A stretch of 64,000 nt of DNA from an uncultured Actinomycetes bacterium (GCA_903896045.1 CAITWD010000036.1:42871-106870); one strand, 5' to 3'; positions 8,350 to 18,497 are shown, numbered from the stretch's first letter. Numbers and translations are program-made. The notes: a model not told the origin generated them from the sequence alone.

Positions 8350-11300
8350 GCGCGTCCACCCTGAATCGCCTTGAGCTGGCGCCGTACCGTCGTACGCGCG
8401 ACCCCTTCAATGGAATCACCGAGGCGACGCGACACGATCTGTGATGCGCCATCGCTGCCCATAGTGACCCCGAAGAGGGTGTCGGCGATCTCCACCGTGG
8501 GCTGCTGGTGGGTGATCATCACGAACTGAGTCTCCTTGGACAGGCGACGGACCAGTGTGAGAAAGCGACGAAGGTTGGTGTCGTCGAGCGCCGCTTCGAC
8601 CTCATCCAAGAGATAAAAAGGTGCGGGGCGCGTCATCGCAATGGCAAGACAGAACGCCAGCGCAATCAGCGATCGTTCGCCACCTGACATCATCGCCAGT
8701 GGTCGCGCACGCTTGCCTGCGGGAACCACGCTGATCTCGATACCCATCTCGCCATCTTCGTCCTCTGGTTCAACTGCCACCAGACGACCTGCACCACCCG
8801 GGAAGAGGACCTCAATCGCGTCGGTGAAACGCTCCTGCACAACGGTGAAGATCTGCTGGAAGCCATCGGTCACCGCATCATCAAGTCCCTGCATATGGGC
8901 GGTCAGCTCGGCGGCTGCGGCCTCGAGGTCATCGACCTGTTCGGCGATCTCATCAGCGCGAGACGTGGTCTCTTCCCACTCAGTTCCGGCGAGTTCATTG
9001 ACCGCACCAATCATCCGGCGACGGCGCTCCATATCCTCGATGTCTCGCACCGCAGCATCCGGATCAGGGAGTTCGCCGTTGATCTCGTCATCAGAAAAGT
9101 CGTAACTTCCTACCAATTCGGTCGCACGTGCCGTGGCGGATGCCAACGCAATCTGTGCCACGTGAATTGCCTCTGATGCAGTCGCCGCCACTCCACTGGC
9201 CTGATCACGGATTGCGCGCGCTGCGGCGACCCTGTGCTCAATCTCGCGAATCGCGTGCTCATCGGCAGCCCCTGCACGCACGTAATCATCCACCCGACGG
9301 CCAAGAGCATCGACAACACGATCAAGTGCGGAAATCGATTCCTGCATGACGTCCAAATCAATCTGCAGCACGGGCGCCTGTGCCCGCAGCTCAATCAGCG
9401 CAACCTGCTCATCCGCTTCAGCCAGCGCGAGACGCGCTGCAGCTACGGCTGCATTGGCGACGGATGCGTGCTCATCCTGGGCCTGGCAGCGGGTGCGCAG
9501 CTCTTCTCGTTGCCCCTGAAGCCCGGCGACGTGTATCGCAGCGCGAGCCGCGGCATCCAGCGCGTCGTTGCGCACGCCCTCAAGCGCACCCCGCCCTTCG
9601 AGCGCATCATCAAGATCGCCCGCTGCAGCATCGCGGGTGGCCAATGCCTCGGCACGGGCAGCGCTGGCATGGGCGGCATTCGCGCGTGCAATCCCGACTG
9701 CCTGAAGCGCCTTGGCGGCAGCACGATCTGCCGCACGATGGCGCCCACGCACCCCTGTCGCGGTTGCGGCAGCCCGATCTCTGGCGACCTGCAATTGCGC
9801 GAGTTCCGCATCAGCTTTTTCGAGACGCAGTGTCGCGGCGCGATGTTCTGCCGCGATGGCCCAGTCGCTGACCGGACGCAACCGCACTCCTTGTGCCGGA
9901 CGCAGCGCATCCCCTGATGCCGTGACAAAGAGTCCTGACGCGTCCCCGGGTACCTCGGCGAGGTCATCGACGAGCCACACGCCGGAGAGCACTCGCTCAA
10001 GCGACACACGACGCGTACTGTCGCACGCGAGCACCATATCGATCAGCGGCCTGCCCACGCGAGGCGGCTGTGCCGCCGCGCGTGCTGCCACCGGCACCAA
10101 TACCGCCGCTGCACCGCCATCGAGAATACGATCTGCATCCTCGGTACTCGTGAGAACTGGGGCATCGGCAAGAGCACCCAGTGCGGCACCAAACGCACGC
10201 TCGGTACCAGGGGTTACCTCGAGACCGGAACCCAACGCATCATCATTCGCGGATGAGGATGGACGCAGTGCCATGACTAATGCCGCCAGATCACGGCGGC
10301 CCTGCTCCGCGCCGGTCACCGCAGCTTGTGCATCATTACTGGCCGCGTCAGCTTCCTGCGCACGTGCAAACCATCGAACCGCACGCTCAGCCGATATTTC
10401 TGCCCGACGTTCCGCACGGATATTTGCCCCATCAGTGGGGTCTGCGTCCAGTCGCAGGATTCGGGCGGATGCGCGTTCCCGTGCATCTCTGAGCTGAGCG
10501 ATTCGCGCCTCAAGACTGGTCAGCGCACGCGCCGCATCGTCTGCCGTCGCCTGTGCATCGTCGGCGGCGGAGCGCGCAGTGCGGTACTCGATCTCACGCG
10601 CAGCAAGCTGTTGATTCGCCGCATCACGCGCAGCATTCACTTCGCGTGTGGCGCCATCTGCATCGACAAAACGCTGGCGAGCCTCGGCGGCACGGGCATG
10701 CGCATCATCGCGTGCATCCACCGCCGCAGCGCGCGAGTAGGCATCACGAGCGATTTGACGATGCGCGTCCTCGCAACGCTCCCGGACCAGCTCCACCCGC
10801 CCACGAAGGCGTTCGAGATCGCTTTGCGCACCGCGCACCAATTCGCGTGCGGCCTCTCGCGCAGTCACGTGCTGTGCGAGTTCTGCCTCATTGGTCGCAA
10901 CAGCCGCCTGCGCCTGCGCAAGCGCCTCCTGTGCCGCTGATGCGGCGCCTGTGTGGTGTGCGACCGTCGCCTCTGCACTCCGCTGATCGCGAATGGCCGA
11001 GGCGGCCAGCGTCAGCGCAAGCTGCTCACGCGCGGCGTTAATTTCACGCTCCAACTCAGCTGCGCGGGTTGCTGCCTTCGCCTGCCGCTCAAGGGTGGCC
11101 TGGCGCCGCAGCAACTCATTTGCAAGATCTCTCGCGCGCTCGAGGCGCTCGGCAACCCGTGCAAGTTTCGCCTCGGCTCGGCGGCGTCGACGGCGCGAGA
11201 GTGCCACACCGGCAGCCTCCTCAACAACCGCACGAAGATCCGCAGGACGCGCTGTACACACAGCCTCTACCTGCCCCTGCCGGATGACCGCCAGCGCATC

Positions 11301-11702
11301 TGGACCGAGTCCGAAGGTCCCCAAGGATTCATGCACGTCAAGCAACCGACATGAGGTGCCATTGAGTTGATAGGTCGCCTCGCCCGTGCGCGTCACACGT
11401 CGCGCTACTTCAATTTCTGTCGGCAAACCAGGGTCGTCAATCGCGGGGCTTACGGTCATGCGAACTTCGGCAACGCCGGCAGCGGGACGGCCATCTCCAC
11501 CGGAAAACACCATCTCGGTCATACCCGCGGCGCGCAATTTATTTGCGCGCTGTTCGCCCATTGACCACACAATCGCTTCGGCAAGATTGCTCTTGCCAGA
11601 ACCATTCGGCCCGACAATCACATTGACACCTGGACCAAAATCCAACGAGATCGGGCTCGCAAACGACTTAAATCCCCGGAGGTCGAGGCGACGCAACATC
11701 AC
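8346..11702 (-). CDS. smc: Chromosome segregation ATPase SMC
   Basis: An 1118-residue SMC, slightly short for the family (about 1150-1200). The N-terminal Walker A G-P-N-G-S-G-K-S-N-L starts near residue 33. Two long Ala/Arg/Glu-rich coiled coils flank a hinge around residues 490-620. The C-terminal M-S-G-G-E-R-S signature and L-L-D-E-V-E-A-A-L-D Walker B complete the ATPase head. It forms condensin with ScpA and ScpB, both encoded near 48-49 kb. GTG 11702 is immediately followed by ATG 11699. The ATG has a GGGG 7 bases upstream and overlaps the rnc stop, and may be the real start. Confidence 0.96.
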   Translation of the reverse strand: MMLRRLDLRGFKSFASPISLDFGPGVNVIVGPNGSGKSNLAEAIVWSMGEQRANKLRAAGMTEMVFSGGDGRPAAGVAEVRMTVSPAIDDPGLPTEIEVARRVTRTGEATYQLNGTSCRLLDVHESLGTFGLGPDALAVIRQGQVEAVCTARPADLRAVVEEAAGVALSRRRRRRAEAKLARVAERLERARDLANELLRRQATLERQAKAATRAAELEREINAAREQLALTLAASAIRDQRSAEATVAHHTGAASAAQEALAQAQAAVATNEAELAQHVTAREAARELVRGAQSDLERLRGRVELVRERCEDAHRQIARDAYSRAAAVDARDDAHARAAEARQRFVDADGATREVNAARDAANQQLAAREIEYRTARSAADDAQATADDAARALTSLEARIAQLRDARERASARILRLDADPTDGANIRAERRAEISAERAVRWFARAQEADAASNDAQAAVTGAEQGRRDLAALVMALRPSSSANDDALGSGLEVTPGTERAFGAALGALADAPVLTSTEDADRILDGGAAAVLVPVAARAAAQPPRVGRPLIDMVLACDSTRRVSLERVLSGVWLVDDLAEVPGDASGLFVTASGDALRPAQGVRLRPVSDWAIAAEHRAATLRLEKADAELAQLQVARDRAAATATGVRGRHRAADRAAAKALQAVGIARANAAHASAARAEALATRDAAAGDLDDALEGRGALEGVRNDALDAAARAAIHVAGLQGQREELRTRCQAQDEHASVANAAVAAARLALAEADEQVALIELRAQAPVLQIDLDVMQESISALDRVVDALGRRVDDYVRAGAADEHAIREIEHRVAAARAIRDQASGVAATASEAIHVAQIALASATARATELVGSYDFSDDEINGELPDPDAAVRDIEDMERRRRMIGAVNELAGTEWEETTSRADEIAEQVDDLEAAAAELTAHMQGLDDAVTDGFQQIFTVVQERFTDAIEVLFPGGAGRLVAVEPEDEDGEMGIEISVVPAGKRARPLAMMSGGERSLIALAFCLAIAMTRPAPFYLLDEVEAALDDTNLRRFLTLVRRLSKETQFVMITHQQPTVEIADTLFGVTMGSDGASQIVSRRLGDSIEGVARTTVRRQLKAIQGGRA

Positions 11703-12361
11703 CGATCCCCAATCAGTCGTTCAATCACGATGACGGCCGCAGCACGCTCTGATGCTTGCTTTGAGCGCCCCGTGGCTTCGGCGGTCTCGGTCCCCACCGT
11801 GACACGCGTGGTGAATTGCCGTTCATGTGCGGGTCCATCGACACGTGCGATTTCATAGTCCACGAGAAGTCCCTCGCGCGCGGCAAACTCTTGCAATGTC
11901 GTCTTCGGGTCGCGCTGACCAGGAACCGCAGCGGCAACCGCATCGGCGAAGGCCTCGCGGACTGCATCAGTCGTAATATCGGGGCCGAGGTCGAGCCATG
12001 CGGCACCGATCACCGCCTCGGTGAGCGCGGCTTGCACGCTTTCGCGATCAGCGAGCTCTTGCCCCTGCAGCGGCGCAGAATCGCGAAAGGCTGCGTCGAG
12101 TCCTGCGGCACGACCAACACGGGCGCACATCTCCCCGTCGACCACCATTTGACGCATCCAGGCGAGATCGCCCTCTGATGCATCAGGGTGACGACGCATC
12201 AACTCATCGGTGACGACTAGTTGCAAGACGCTGTCTCCCAGAAATTCCAAGCGCTCATATGACTGTGTGCGCGCATGTACCCACGATCGATGCGTGAGGA
12301 CCTGTCGCCGGCGTGCTGTGCCGAGCTGCCCTAGCAGCTCGGCCAGCGGCGACAGCGACAC
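11699..12361 (-). CDS. rnc: Ribonuclease III
   Basis: A 220-residue double-strand-specific endoribonuclease that processes rRNA precursors. The catalytic signature E-R-L-E-F-L-G-D-S-V-L is near residue 36, and a second acidic helix follows (L-T-E-A-V-I-G-A-A-W-L-D). The C-terminal double-stranded RNA-binding domain is recognisable by D-P-K-T-T-L-Q-E-F-A and the G-R-S-K-Q-A-S-E-R-A-A-A helix. The GTG start is 4 bases after acpP. The acpP-rnc-smc-ftsY order is widely conserved. Confidence 0.95.
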   Translation of the reverse strand: MSLSPLAELLGQLGTARRRQVLTHRSWVHARTQSYERLEFLGDSVLQLVVTDELMRRHPDASEGDLAWMRQMVVDGEMCARVGRAAGLDAAFRDSAPLQGQELADRESVQAALTEAVIGAAWLDLGPDITTDAVREAFADAVAAAVPGQRDPKTTLQEFAAREGLLVDYEIARVDGPAHERQFTTRVTVGTETAEATGRSKQASERAAAVIVIERLIGDR

Positions 12362-12365
12362 TTCG

Positions 12366-12608
12366 TCAGCCGGCGTGGGCGATCACGTAGTTGACCGCCT
12401 CACCGACAGTGGAAATCTTTTCCGCGTCCTCGTCGGGAATCTTCAACTTGAACCGGTCTTCCATCTCCATGATGAGCTCGACGAGGTCCAACGAGTCTGC
12501 GTTGAGATCCTCTTGAAACGAGGCCTCTTCAGTGACTTCGGACGCGTCGACGCCCAGTTGCTCCACGAGGATGGCGCGAAGTTCCTCGACGATCTGTGCT
12601 CGATCCAC
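12366..12608 (-). CDS. acpP: Acyl carrier protein
   Basis: An 80-residue ACP that carries growing fatty acyl chains on 4'-phosphopantetheine. The attachment Ser is in [11 protein letters not shown]. The track ORF (105 aa) starts at 12683, but family alignment and an AAGGGAAAG ribosome-binding site favour the GTG at 12608 ([10 protein letters not shown]). The protein is strongly acidic, as expected. Upstream lie 111 bases to plsX. ACP and PlsX act in the same lipid pathway. Confidence 0.95.
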   Translation of the reverse strand: MDRAQIVEELRAILVEQLGVDASEVTEEASFQEDLNADSLDLVELIMEMEDRFKLKIPDEDAEKISTVGEAVNYVIAHAG

Positions 12609-12719
12609 GTCTTTCCCTTTCTTCACGAACGCACCACACGGATACCCGATGCGTTGGTCGAATCTACCAGTGGGTTCGGACACCCAGCTGACGGAATCGG
12701 GGATGAAAAATCGGGAGCG

Positions 12720-13739
12720 CTAGCCTGCCTGACTCGTTCCCAGCTCCGCGGTGAGACGACCCACAACATCCTCGCGAACCCCGCGTGCAGCGGTATGTAT
12801 GGCATTGGCAACGGCGGTCGCACTCCCAGATCCATGACCGATCACTGCAAGACCTTGCACCCCGAGGAGGAATGCCCCTCCGACCGCCTCGGGATCAAGG
12901 CGATCGCGCATCTTACGAATCGATGGACGCACGAGCAGTCCGCCGATTTTTCCGATCAAGCTTTCATTGACGGCCCCGCGAATTTCTGTGAACAAAAACT
13001 CTGCTGCCGCTTCGTACAACTTCAAGGCAACGTTTCCGGTGAATCCATCGGTGACGACCACTCGTACGGTTCCGCGGGGAATGTCACGGCCCTCGACATT
13101 TCCATAAAAACCTGGAGTGTTACGCAAGAGTGGAGTCGCTTGCTGCACGAGCTCACTCCCGCGTCCTTCCTCTTCCCCAATGGACAGCAGGCCAACTCGA
13201 GGTGCAGGGTCGCCGAGGACTCCTTGTGCGAATTGGCGGCCCATCGCGGCGAACTGCACCAGATGCTCCGGCCGGGCGTCAGCGTTTGCACCGGCGTCGA
13301 GCATCACGATAAAACCCGCGCGACTTGGGAGCACGACCGCAATACCCGGACGCTGCACGCCAGGAATCCGGCGGATATGGAGCGTGGCGGCCGCCATCAT
13401 TGCGCCGGTATGGCCAAGAGACACCGCACCTTGGGCGCGCCCATCGCGCACAAGTCGACATGCAACGACTACGGAACTGTTGGGTTTCGACCGTACTGCA
13501 CGGGCGCCATCCTCGGTCGAGAAGATTTTGTCGGGAGCGTGCACGATCTCCACAAACGCGTGTCCTGGAAGATGCGAAAGCGCATCCAGTCGTGGATTCA
13601 GGATGGTGTCGTCGCCGACCAGCAGCACCCGAACATCGGGTCCCGCTGCATCGACAGCACCCTGCACCGTGACCTCTGGGGCATGGTCGCCCCCCATCCC
13701 ATCGAGGGCGATCACGGTTTCGCGCGTCATGATCGGCAC
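12720..13739 (-). CDS. plsX: Phosphate acyltransferase PlsX
   Basis: A 339-residue enzyme converting acyl-ACP and phosphate to acyl-phosphate, the first step of the PlsX-PlsY route to phospholipids. The hallmark A-L-D-G-M-G-G-D-H-A-P is at residues 11-21, and V-V-V-T-D-G-F-T-G-N-V-A-L-K is present further on. The GTG at 13739 has AGGAAG just upstream, and an ATG at 13730 is a near alternative. It sits 33 bases after rpmF, the conserved rpmF-plsX pair. PlsY is not in this window, but a PlsC homologue is at 34 kb. Confidence 0.95.
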   Translation of the reverse strand: MPIMTRETVIALDGMGGDHAPEVTVQGAVDAAGPDVRVLLVGDDTILNPRLDALSHLPGHAFVEIVHAPDKIFSTEDGARAVRSKPNSSVVVACRLVRDGRAQGAVSLGHTGAMMAAATLHIRRIPGVQRPGIAVVLPSRAGFIVMLDAGANADARPEHLVQFAAMGRQFAQGVLGDPAPRVGLLSIGEEEGRGSELVQQATPLLRNTPGFYGNVEGRDIPRGTVRVVVTDGFTGNVALKLYEAAAEFLFTEIRGAVNESLIGKIGGLLVRPSIRKMRDRLDPEAVGGAFLLGVQGLAVIGHGSGSATAVANAIHTAARGVREDVVGRLTAELGTSQAG

Positions 13740-13772
13740 GTCTTCCTGGCCACGGAGGCCGTGACGGCGATG

Positions 13773-13952
13773 TTAGTCGCGGATCTCGACGACTTGCCGA
13801 CCGCGGTACTGGCCGCACACGCCACACACGCGGTGTGGACGAGTCGGTGCACTGCAGTGTGGACAGCGGCCAATACGGTCCGCTTCAATCGCGTGCGTTG
13901 CACGACGGGTATCACGACGCTGACGAGAGGTCTTGCGCTTGGGAACAGCCAT
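13773..13952 (-). CDS. rpmF: 50S ribosomal protein bL32, zinc-ribbon form
   Basis: A 59-residue ORF below the length limit of the supplied track. The translation begins M-A-V-P-K-R-K-T-S and contains C-P-H-C and C-G-V-C-G, the four-cysteine zinc ribbon of the zinc-dependent bL32 form, ending V-V-E-I-R-D. A strong AGGAG lies 5 bases before ATG 13952. A TTGCGG/TACCCT promoter lies about 60 bases upstream. It is followed by plsX, as in many bacteria. Confidence 0.95.
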   Translation of the reverse strand: MAVPKRKTSRQRRDTRRATHAIEADRIGRCPHCSAPTRPHRVCGVCGQYRGRQVVEIRD

Positions 13953-14014
13953 GTCGCTCCTACTGATGTCACGCTGGCACCCAGAAGGACGACCAGATTG
14001 TCATAGACCGCGGA

Positions 14015-14044
14015 AGGGTAGCGCCCACGCGCCCCACCCCGCAA
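14015..14044 (-). promoter_or_regulatory. Probable promoter of rpmF-plsX
   Basis: On the minus strand a TTGCGG -35 hexamer (14039-14044) and a TACCCT -10 hexamer (14015-14020) are 18 bases apart. The -10 fits the actinobacterial TANNNT form. Transcription would begin near 14008 and give a leader of about 55 bases before rpmF. The same -35 hexamer occurs before nadB and rpmB. Confidence 0.55.
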
Positions 14045-14077
14045 CCCCTTACACACGATCTTGCGCGATAAACCCTA

Positions 14078-14719
14078 TCAATCTTCGTCAACATCGACGG
14101 CCGAATCGCCCGCGTTGTCATCATCGGCCGACCCAATCTCCAAGCGCTGCGCCAATTCAGCAAGGCCTGACCATCTCGGATCGATGTCTGGCCGGGCGCA
14201 TTTACAACGCACGAGATTGCGATTTTCTCCGCAACTCGGACAGAGCCCAGCGCAGTCCTCATCGCAAAGAATCGTTGAGGGAAGGTCTTCCGCAATGGCG
14301 TCCCGCACCCAGTCGGCGATCTCCAACACGTCGTCGACGAGATACAAGCATTCCATGTCGGGGTCCTCAGCACCCTCGATGGCAATCTCTGTGACGTCAA
14401 TCGCCGAATGCAAATGGGCGTCGCCCAAACATCGCCAACACGGACCTCGAAGATCCGCCTGAGTACGCAATCGCAAATGCCACCCATTGACGAGTCGCAC
14501 GACCTCGCACTGCACGTCCACGGTTGCGGGTTCTGCCTGGTAATCCTGGCCACCGCACCGCAACGCATCAACATGCACGGATCCATCAACGCGGCGCGCT
14601 CCACCGGAATGCAGCTCCAAACTGCGCACGTCAATCGCCACCAGCCGCCCATCGACGGCGGGATTCCCCGCGCGCGACGCGGGGCCCGAGGCCTTATGAG
14701 CTGCTGGTCGACGTGCCAT
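14078..14719 (-). CDS. yceD: YceD/DUF177 family protein
   Basis: A 213-residue DUF177 protein. The family is found next to rpmF and has been linked to 23S rRNA maturation. Landmarks are C-W-R-C-L in the middle and the cysteine-rich L-C-D-E-D-C-A-G-L-C-P-S-C-G segment near residue 160. The N-terminal 20 residues are basic and the tail is acidic. Its ATG shares bases with the preceding stop (TAATG), so it is coupled to the SepIVA-like gene. It lies 125 bases upstream of rpmF. Confidence 0.85.
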   Translation of the reverse strand: MARRPAAHKASGPASRAGNPAVDGRLVAIDVRSLELHSGGARRVDGSVHVDALRCGGQDYQAEPATVDVQCEVVRLVNGWHLRLRTQADLRGPCWRCLGDAHLHSAIDVTEIAIEGAEDPDMECLYLVDDVLEIADWVRDAIAEDLPSTILCDEDCAGLCPSCGENRNLVRCKCARPDIDPRWSGLAELAQRLEIGSADDDNAGDSAVDVDED

Positions 14720-15213
14720 TACTCGTCGTCGGAAGCGGACTCCTGCACGCCACCGTCGTCGAACTTCTCTGTCTTGCCCTGCAAGCGCTCACGCCCGCGC
14801 TGGACTGCCTGGGTGAACTTACCCAAGTTCACCTCGAGGGTCCCGAGCACCTCGTCGGCGTAATCCTCGGCGCCGAGTCGCACTTCCCGTTCACGCTGGC
14901 GTGCGGACTCCAGAATGTCTTGAGCCTCACGCTCGGCCTGACGAACGATTTCCTGCTCCGAGATCTCCTGTGCTGCGCGATCACGGGCGTCGGCGACCAT
15001 GCGGTCGGCTTCGCGACGTGCTTCGGCAAGCATCTCCTGGCGCTCTTTTACGATCCAACGGGCCTGCTTGACCTCTTCGGGAATCGTCGAACGCATTTCG
15101 TCGAGCAGTTCGAAAATTGCCTCACGGTCAATCCGGACCTGATCGGTCAACGGAACCGGCCGTGCATTGTGGATGAGATCATCCAACTTATCGATCAGTT
15201 CAAGAACGTCCAC
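14719..15213 (-). CDS. sepIVA: DivIVA-like coiled-coil protein (SepIVA-like)
   Basis: A 164-residue acidic protein. It starts with an M-D-V-L-E-L-I-D-K-L-D-D helix, then has a long charged coiled coil rich in Glu/Arg (about residues 45-150), resembling DivIVA/SepIVA. In mycobacteria the essential division and cell-wall factor SepIVA (Rv2927c) occupies the same place, directly upstream of a DUF177 gene and rnc. Synteny and architecture support that call. The stop overlaps the next start as TAATG. Generic F0-b-like coiled coils look similar, so sequence alone is not decisive. Confidence 0.72.
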   Translation of the reverse strand: MDVLELIDKLDDLIHNARPVPLTDQVRIDREAIFELLDEMRSTIPEEVKQARWIVKERQEMLAEARREADRMVADARDRAAQEISEQEIVRQAEREAQDILESARQREREVRLGAEDYADEVLGTLEVNLGKFTQAVQRGRERLQGKTEKFDDGGVQESASDDE

Positions 15214-15234
15214 GCAATCTCCTCATTCCGTCAT

Positions 15235-15768
15235 TCAGCCGTTCTTCGCGGCAGTCTCTGTTGAACCCAACCGCGGGCTTCGCTCGCGGAGTGCTTGCGC
15301 TACATGACTCGGAACCCAAGCCTCAACATCACCACCCCACGCGGCAACCTCTCGAACACCGCTTGAACTAATAAAACTGAAACGTGGCGAGGCCGGAAGG
15401 TACACCGTCTCGACCTCTGGTGCGAGATGTTTATTAATCTGGGCCATTTGAAACTCGTAGTCAAAATCAGAAATCGCCCGCAAACCCTTGACAATTGCAT
15501 GTGCGCCAATTGCACGCGCATGTTCTGTCACAAGTTGACTTAACGGCTCCACGCGCACATTGTCAAGCCCAAGATCGCGCGCTGCCCGCGCAACGAACTC
15601 GATTCGCTCTTCGGTTGAAAACAATGGCTGTTTTTTGAATGAGCCATCAGTGACCGCCACCACGAGCTGGGCGAAGATCCGCGAGGCCCGCACAATGATG
15701 TCGAGATGGCCGAGGGTGACGGGGTCGTAGGTCCCCGGGCACATTGCGATACGTCCGTCGCCACTCAT
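15235..15768 (-). CDS. coaD: Phosphopantetheine adenylyltransferase
   Basis: A 177-residue nucleotidyltransferase making dephospho-CoA from 4'-phosphopantetheine and ATP. The T-x-G-H nucleotide-binding motif is in P-G-T-Y-D-P-V-T-L-G-H-L-D (residues 12-24). V-K-G-L-R-A-I-S-D-F-D-Y-E and F-I-S-S-S-G-V-R-E follow in order. Length is slightly above the usual 160 because of a 15-residue polar tail. ATG 15768 overlaps the rsmD stop as ATGA. The rsmD-coaD pair is very common. Confidence 0.96.
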   Translation of the reverse strand: MSGDGRIAMCPGTYDPVTLGHLDIIVRASRIFAQLVVAVTDGSFKKQPLFSTEERIEFVARAARDLGLDNVRVEPLSQLVTEHARAIGAHAIVKGLRAISDFDYEFQMAQINKHLAPEVETVYLPASPRFSFISSSGVREVAAWGGDVEAWVPSHVAQALRERSPRLGSTETAAKNG

Positions 15769-16334
15769 GCGGACACACCGTCTCCCGCAACCCGAAAGAT
15801 GCTCACGCGAGTGGATCCATAGGTGCGGTCAATGCGTTCAGTCACAGCGAGTGCGTCCAGTGTCAAAACAGGGCCGTCGGCTGGCCCTTCGATTACGACT
15901 GTCGCATATTCGGCGAGTACCGGCAGCAACGTCGGGGCAATTTGTTCAGAAATCCCTGCGAGAACGCTATATGGGGGGTCGAGAAGGCACAAGTCGAAGC
16001 GGGAGTTGCGGCGCGTCTCGGCGGCAATTGCATCCGCCCAATCCCGCCGGATGACATCAGCCTGAGCATGACACCCTAAGACGGAAATATTTGCTCGTAT
16101 GCAGGCAATTGCCTGTGCATCGTTGTCCACAAATGTCGCATGTCGCGCACCGCGAGAAAGCGCCTCACATCCCATTGCGCCTGAACCCGCGAACAGATCG
16201 AGGACCGCATATCCTTCGCATGGCCCAATCATTGAAAATAGGGCCTCTCTGACCCGATCGGCAGTCGGTCGGGTGTGCCCTCCCTTGGGTGCTCCGAGTC
16301 GTCGACCGCGGTATTCACCAGAGATGATTCGCAC
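15765..16334 (-). CDS. rsmD: 16S rRNA (guanine966-N2)-methyltransferase RsmD
   Basis: A 189-residue SAM-dependent enzyme acting on the assembled 30S subunit. M-R-I-I-S-G-E-Y-R-G-R-R-L opens the protein. The SAM motif is V-L-D-L-F-A-G-S-G-A-M-G-C-E-A-L-S-R-G-A, and the catalytic D-P-P-Y follows. The GTG start directly abuts the recG stop, so translation is probably coupled. Confidence 0.94.
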   Translation of the reverse strand: MRIISGEYRGRRLGAPKGGHTRPTADRVREALFSMIGPCEGYAVLDLFAGSGAMGCEALSRGARHATFVDNDAQAIACIRANISVLGCHAQADVIRRDWADAIAAETRRNSRFDLCLLDPPYSVLAGISEQIAPTLLPVLAEYATVVIEGPADGPVLTLDALAVTERIDRTYGSTRVSIFRVAGDGVSA

Positions 16335-18497
16335 CTATGCCTCCAACAGCCGGGTGACAGAGGCGAACCGTTCATCCACCGCTCGCCTGAGTAAGCGATG
16401 CTGGGCCGTTGCGAGCTCGGGATCCTCCCGGATGACGCGGCGCGCGATGTGCCGTGCTTGCGCAAGCTCACGCCGATCACGCGTCAATCGGGCATACCGC
16501 AAGTCGGTAGGTCCCGCTTGACGCACGCCCATCATTGACCCCTCACCCCGGATCTGCAGATCGATTTCTGCAAGGCGGAATCCATCACTCGTCTGGGTGA
16601 ATGCTTCGAGTCGTCGTACGCCATCCTCGGTGGCGGGATCTGCGAAGGCGACACACCACCCCGGCCGCTGCCCTCGACCAACGCGACCGCGTAATTGATG
16701 CAGTTGCGCGAGCCCAAAACGATCGGCCCCCTCGATGAGAATCACGCTGGCATTTGGCACATCAATCCCAACCTCGATCACGGTCGTCGCCACGAGCACG
16801 TCAATTTCCCCGCGACCAAAGGCGGCCATTGCTGCCCGCTTCGCATCGCTTTTCATGGCACCGTGCACCAATCCAACGGCGTACTCGGCAAATGGGCCGC
16901 TTTGCAACCGCTCCGCTTCTGCGGTTGCCGCCTTCACCTCTGCGGCACTACCCTCCTCAACGAGCGGGCAGATCACATACGCCTGCGCCCCAGCGCGTAG
17001 CTCCGCACGCACATCGGTGTATGCCTCATCGCGCTGATCCTCGCGGACCCACCGGGTCTCGACCGGGACACGACCGGCGGGCCGACCGCGAATCGTGGAG
17101 ACAGCAAGCTCGCCATAGGCGGTGAGGGCGAGCGTTCGCGGGATCGGGGTGGCGCTCATGTAGAGCAGATGAGCCGCTTTCCCTGATGCGTCACGCGCAC
17201 GCTCGGAGAGCGCATGACGTTGTGTGACCCCAAATCGATGCTGCTCATCGACGATGACCAGACCCAACTCATGAAAGTCGACGCCTTCTGACAGCAGCGC
17301 CTGGGTGCCGACGACAATCTCGGCAGTGCCCGTACGCAACGCCATGAGACGCCGTTCGCGCTCAGCTGCCGGAATCTTTCCCGTCAAGAGGACTGGGGTG
17401 ATACCCACTGGCCCAAACAGCGCGTCAAGGGTCTGAATATGCTGTTCAGCAAGTGTTTCTGTCGGAACGAGCAGCGCCGCCTGCACGCCGCATTCGAGTG
17501 CATCGCACATCGCAAGCGCCGCGACCAGGGTCTTGCCACATCCCACATCTCCCTGCAGCAGTCTGCGCATCGGACGCCCAGTGCGCAGATCTCGGCGAAT
17601 CTCCCCCAACACGCGCTCCTGGTGCACCGTCAACGAAAACGGCAACCCCGCACGCAAGGGATCAGAAAGTGCACCTGTGCCCCGAATGACCGGCGCTGGT
17701 CGCTCATCCGATTCCTGACGCCGGAGCATCAGCAAGCCCAACTGGAGCTCGATGAGCTCTTGCAGCACAAGCCGCCGACGCCCCTGTGTGGCCTCGCGCA
17801 TTGTGCGCGGGAAATGCACCGACATCAGCGCATCCGAATACCGCATGATTGAAAGACGTTCACGAATCCAGGCGGGAAGTAACTCGGGCGCCGTCGTCGC
17901 ATAGCCCCGCACCCGGTCAACCGCTTCCCGAATCCGCGTGGAAGACAGCGCTTCGCTGCCTGCGTACACCGGTACCAAACCGGTGGTATGGAGCCCCTGC
18001 GATCCACCTTTGCCAGAGATTTCATGCGCGCGCACCGTCATTGTCCGCGGGGCCCCTTGTCCAATCGTGCCGCGCAGCATCAACTGGTCCCCGGCAGACA
18101 CGGTCCGCAACAAATGGCGCTGGTTGAACCACACCGCCTCAAGATTGCCCGTGCCGTCGCTCACGAGTGCCCGAATGGTGACTAACCCGCGCCGACGCGT
18201 CGGTGCCATACGTATCGAGACCACGGTCGCCGCAATCGTGACCTCGTCGCCAATCGCCGCCGTGGCAATCGCCGCACGACCGCCGTAGCGCTCGAAACGG
18301 AAGGGAATATAGGTCAATAGGTCGCCGACCGTCACCAATCCATGTGCACTCAAGCGCTCGGCGTCCGCAGGACGTATCCCCTGCACACTGGCAATAGGAG
18401 CCGACCACCATTGGGGATCAGGACGCGGTGCGAGGGGCGCTCCGTGCGGCCCATTCACCCCGGCGAACGATTGGGTCGCTAAGATAGTTGCGGTCAC
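16335..18497 (-). CDS. recG: ATP-dependent DNA helicase RecG
   Basis: A 720-residue branch-migration helicase that remodels stalled forks and recombination intermediates. An N-terminal wedge/OB region (residues about 35-270) precedes a superfamily 2 helicase with [32 protein letters not shown] and the [12 protein letters not shown] motif. The GTG at 18497 is the first gene of the long minus-strand run and faces rpmB divergently. Confidence 0.96.
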   Translation of the reverse strand: MTATILATQSFAGVNGPHGAPLAPRPDPQWWSAPIASVQGIRPADAERLSAHGLVTVGDLLTYIPFRFERYGGRAAIATAAIGDEVTIAATVVSIRMAPTRRRGLVTIRALVSDGTGNLEAVWFNQRHLLRTVSAGDQLMLRGTIGQGAPRTMTVRAHEISGKGGSQGLHTTGLVPVYAGSEALSSTRIREAVDRVRGYATTAPELLPAWIRERLSIMRYSDALMSVHFPRTMREATQGRRRLVLQELIELQLGLLMLRRQESDERPAPVIRGTGALSDPLRAGLPFSLTVHQERVLGEIRRDLRTGRPMRRLLQGDVGCGKTLVAALAMCDALECGVQAALLVPTETLAEQHIQTLDALFGPVGITPVLLTGKIPAAERERRLMALRTGTAEIVVGTQALLSEGVDFHELGLVIVDEQHRFGVTQRHALSERARDASGKAAHLLYMSATPIPRTLALTAYGELAVSTIRGRPAGRVPVETRWVREDQRDEAYTDVRAELRAGAQAYVICPLVEEGSAAEVKAATAEAERLQSGPFAEYAVGLVHGAMKSDAKRAAMAAFGRGEIDVLVATTVIEVGIDVPNASVILIEGADRFGLAQLHQLRGRVGRGQRPGWCVAFADPATEDGVRRLEAFTQTSDGFRLAEIDLQIRGEGSMMGVRQAGPTDLRYARLTRDRRELAQARHIARRVIREDPELATAQHRLLRRAVDERFASVTRLLEA

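Noticed and set aside
12210-14006. 598-aa plus-strand ORF
   Set aside because: Antisense to acpP, plsX and rpmF, all of which are certain. Its translation has no family motif and is Cys/His-rich, as mirror frames of high-GC genes are.
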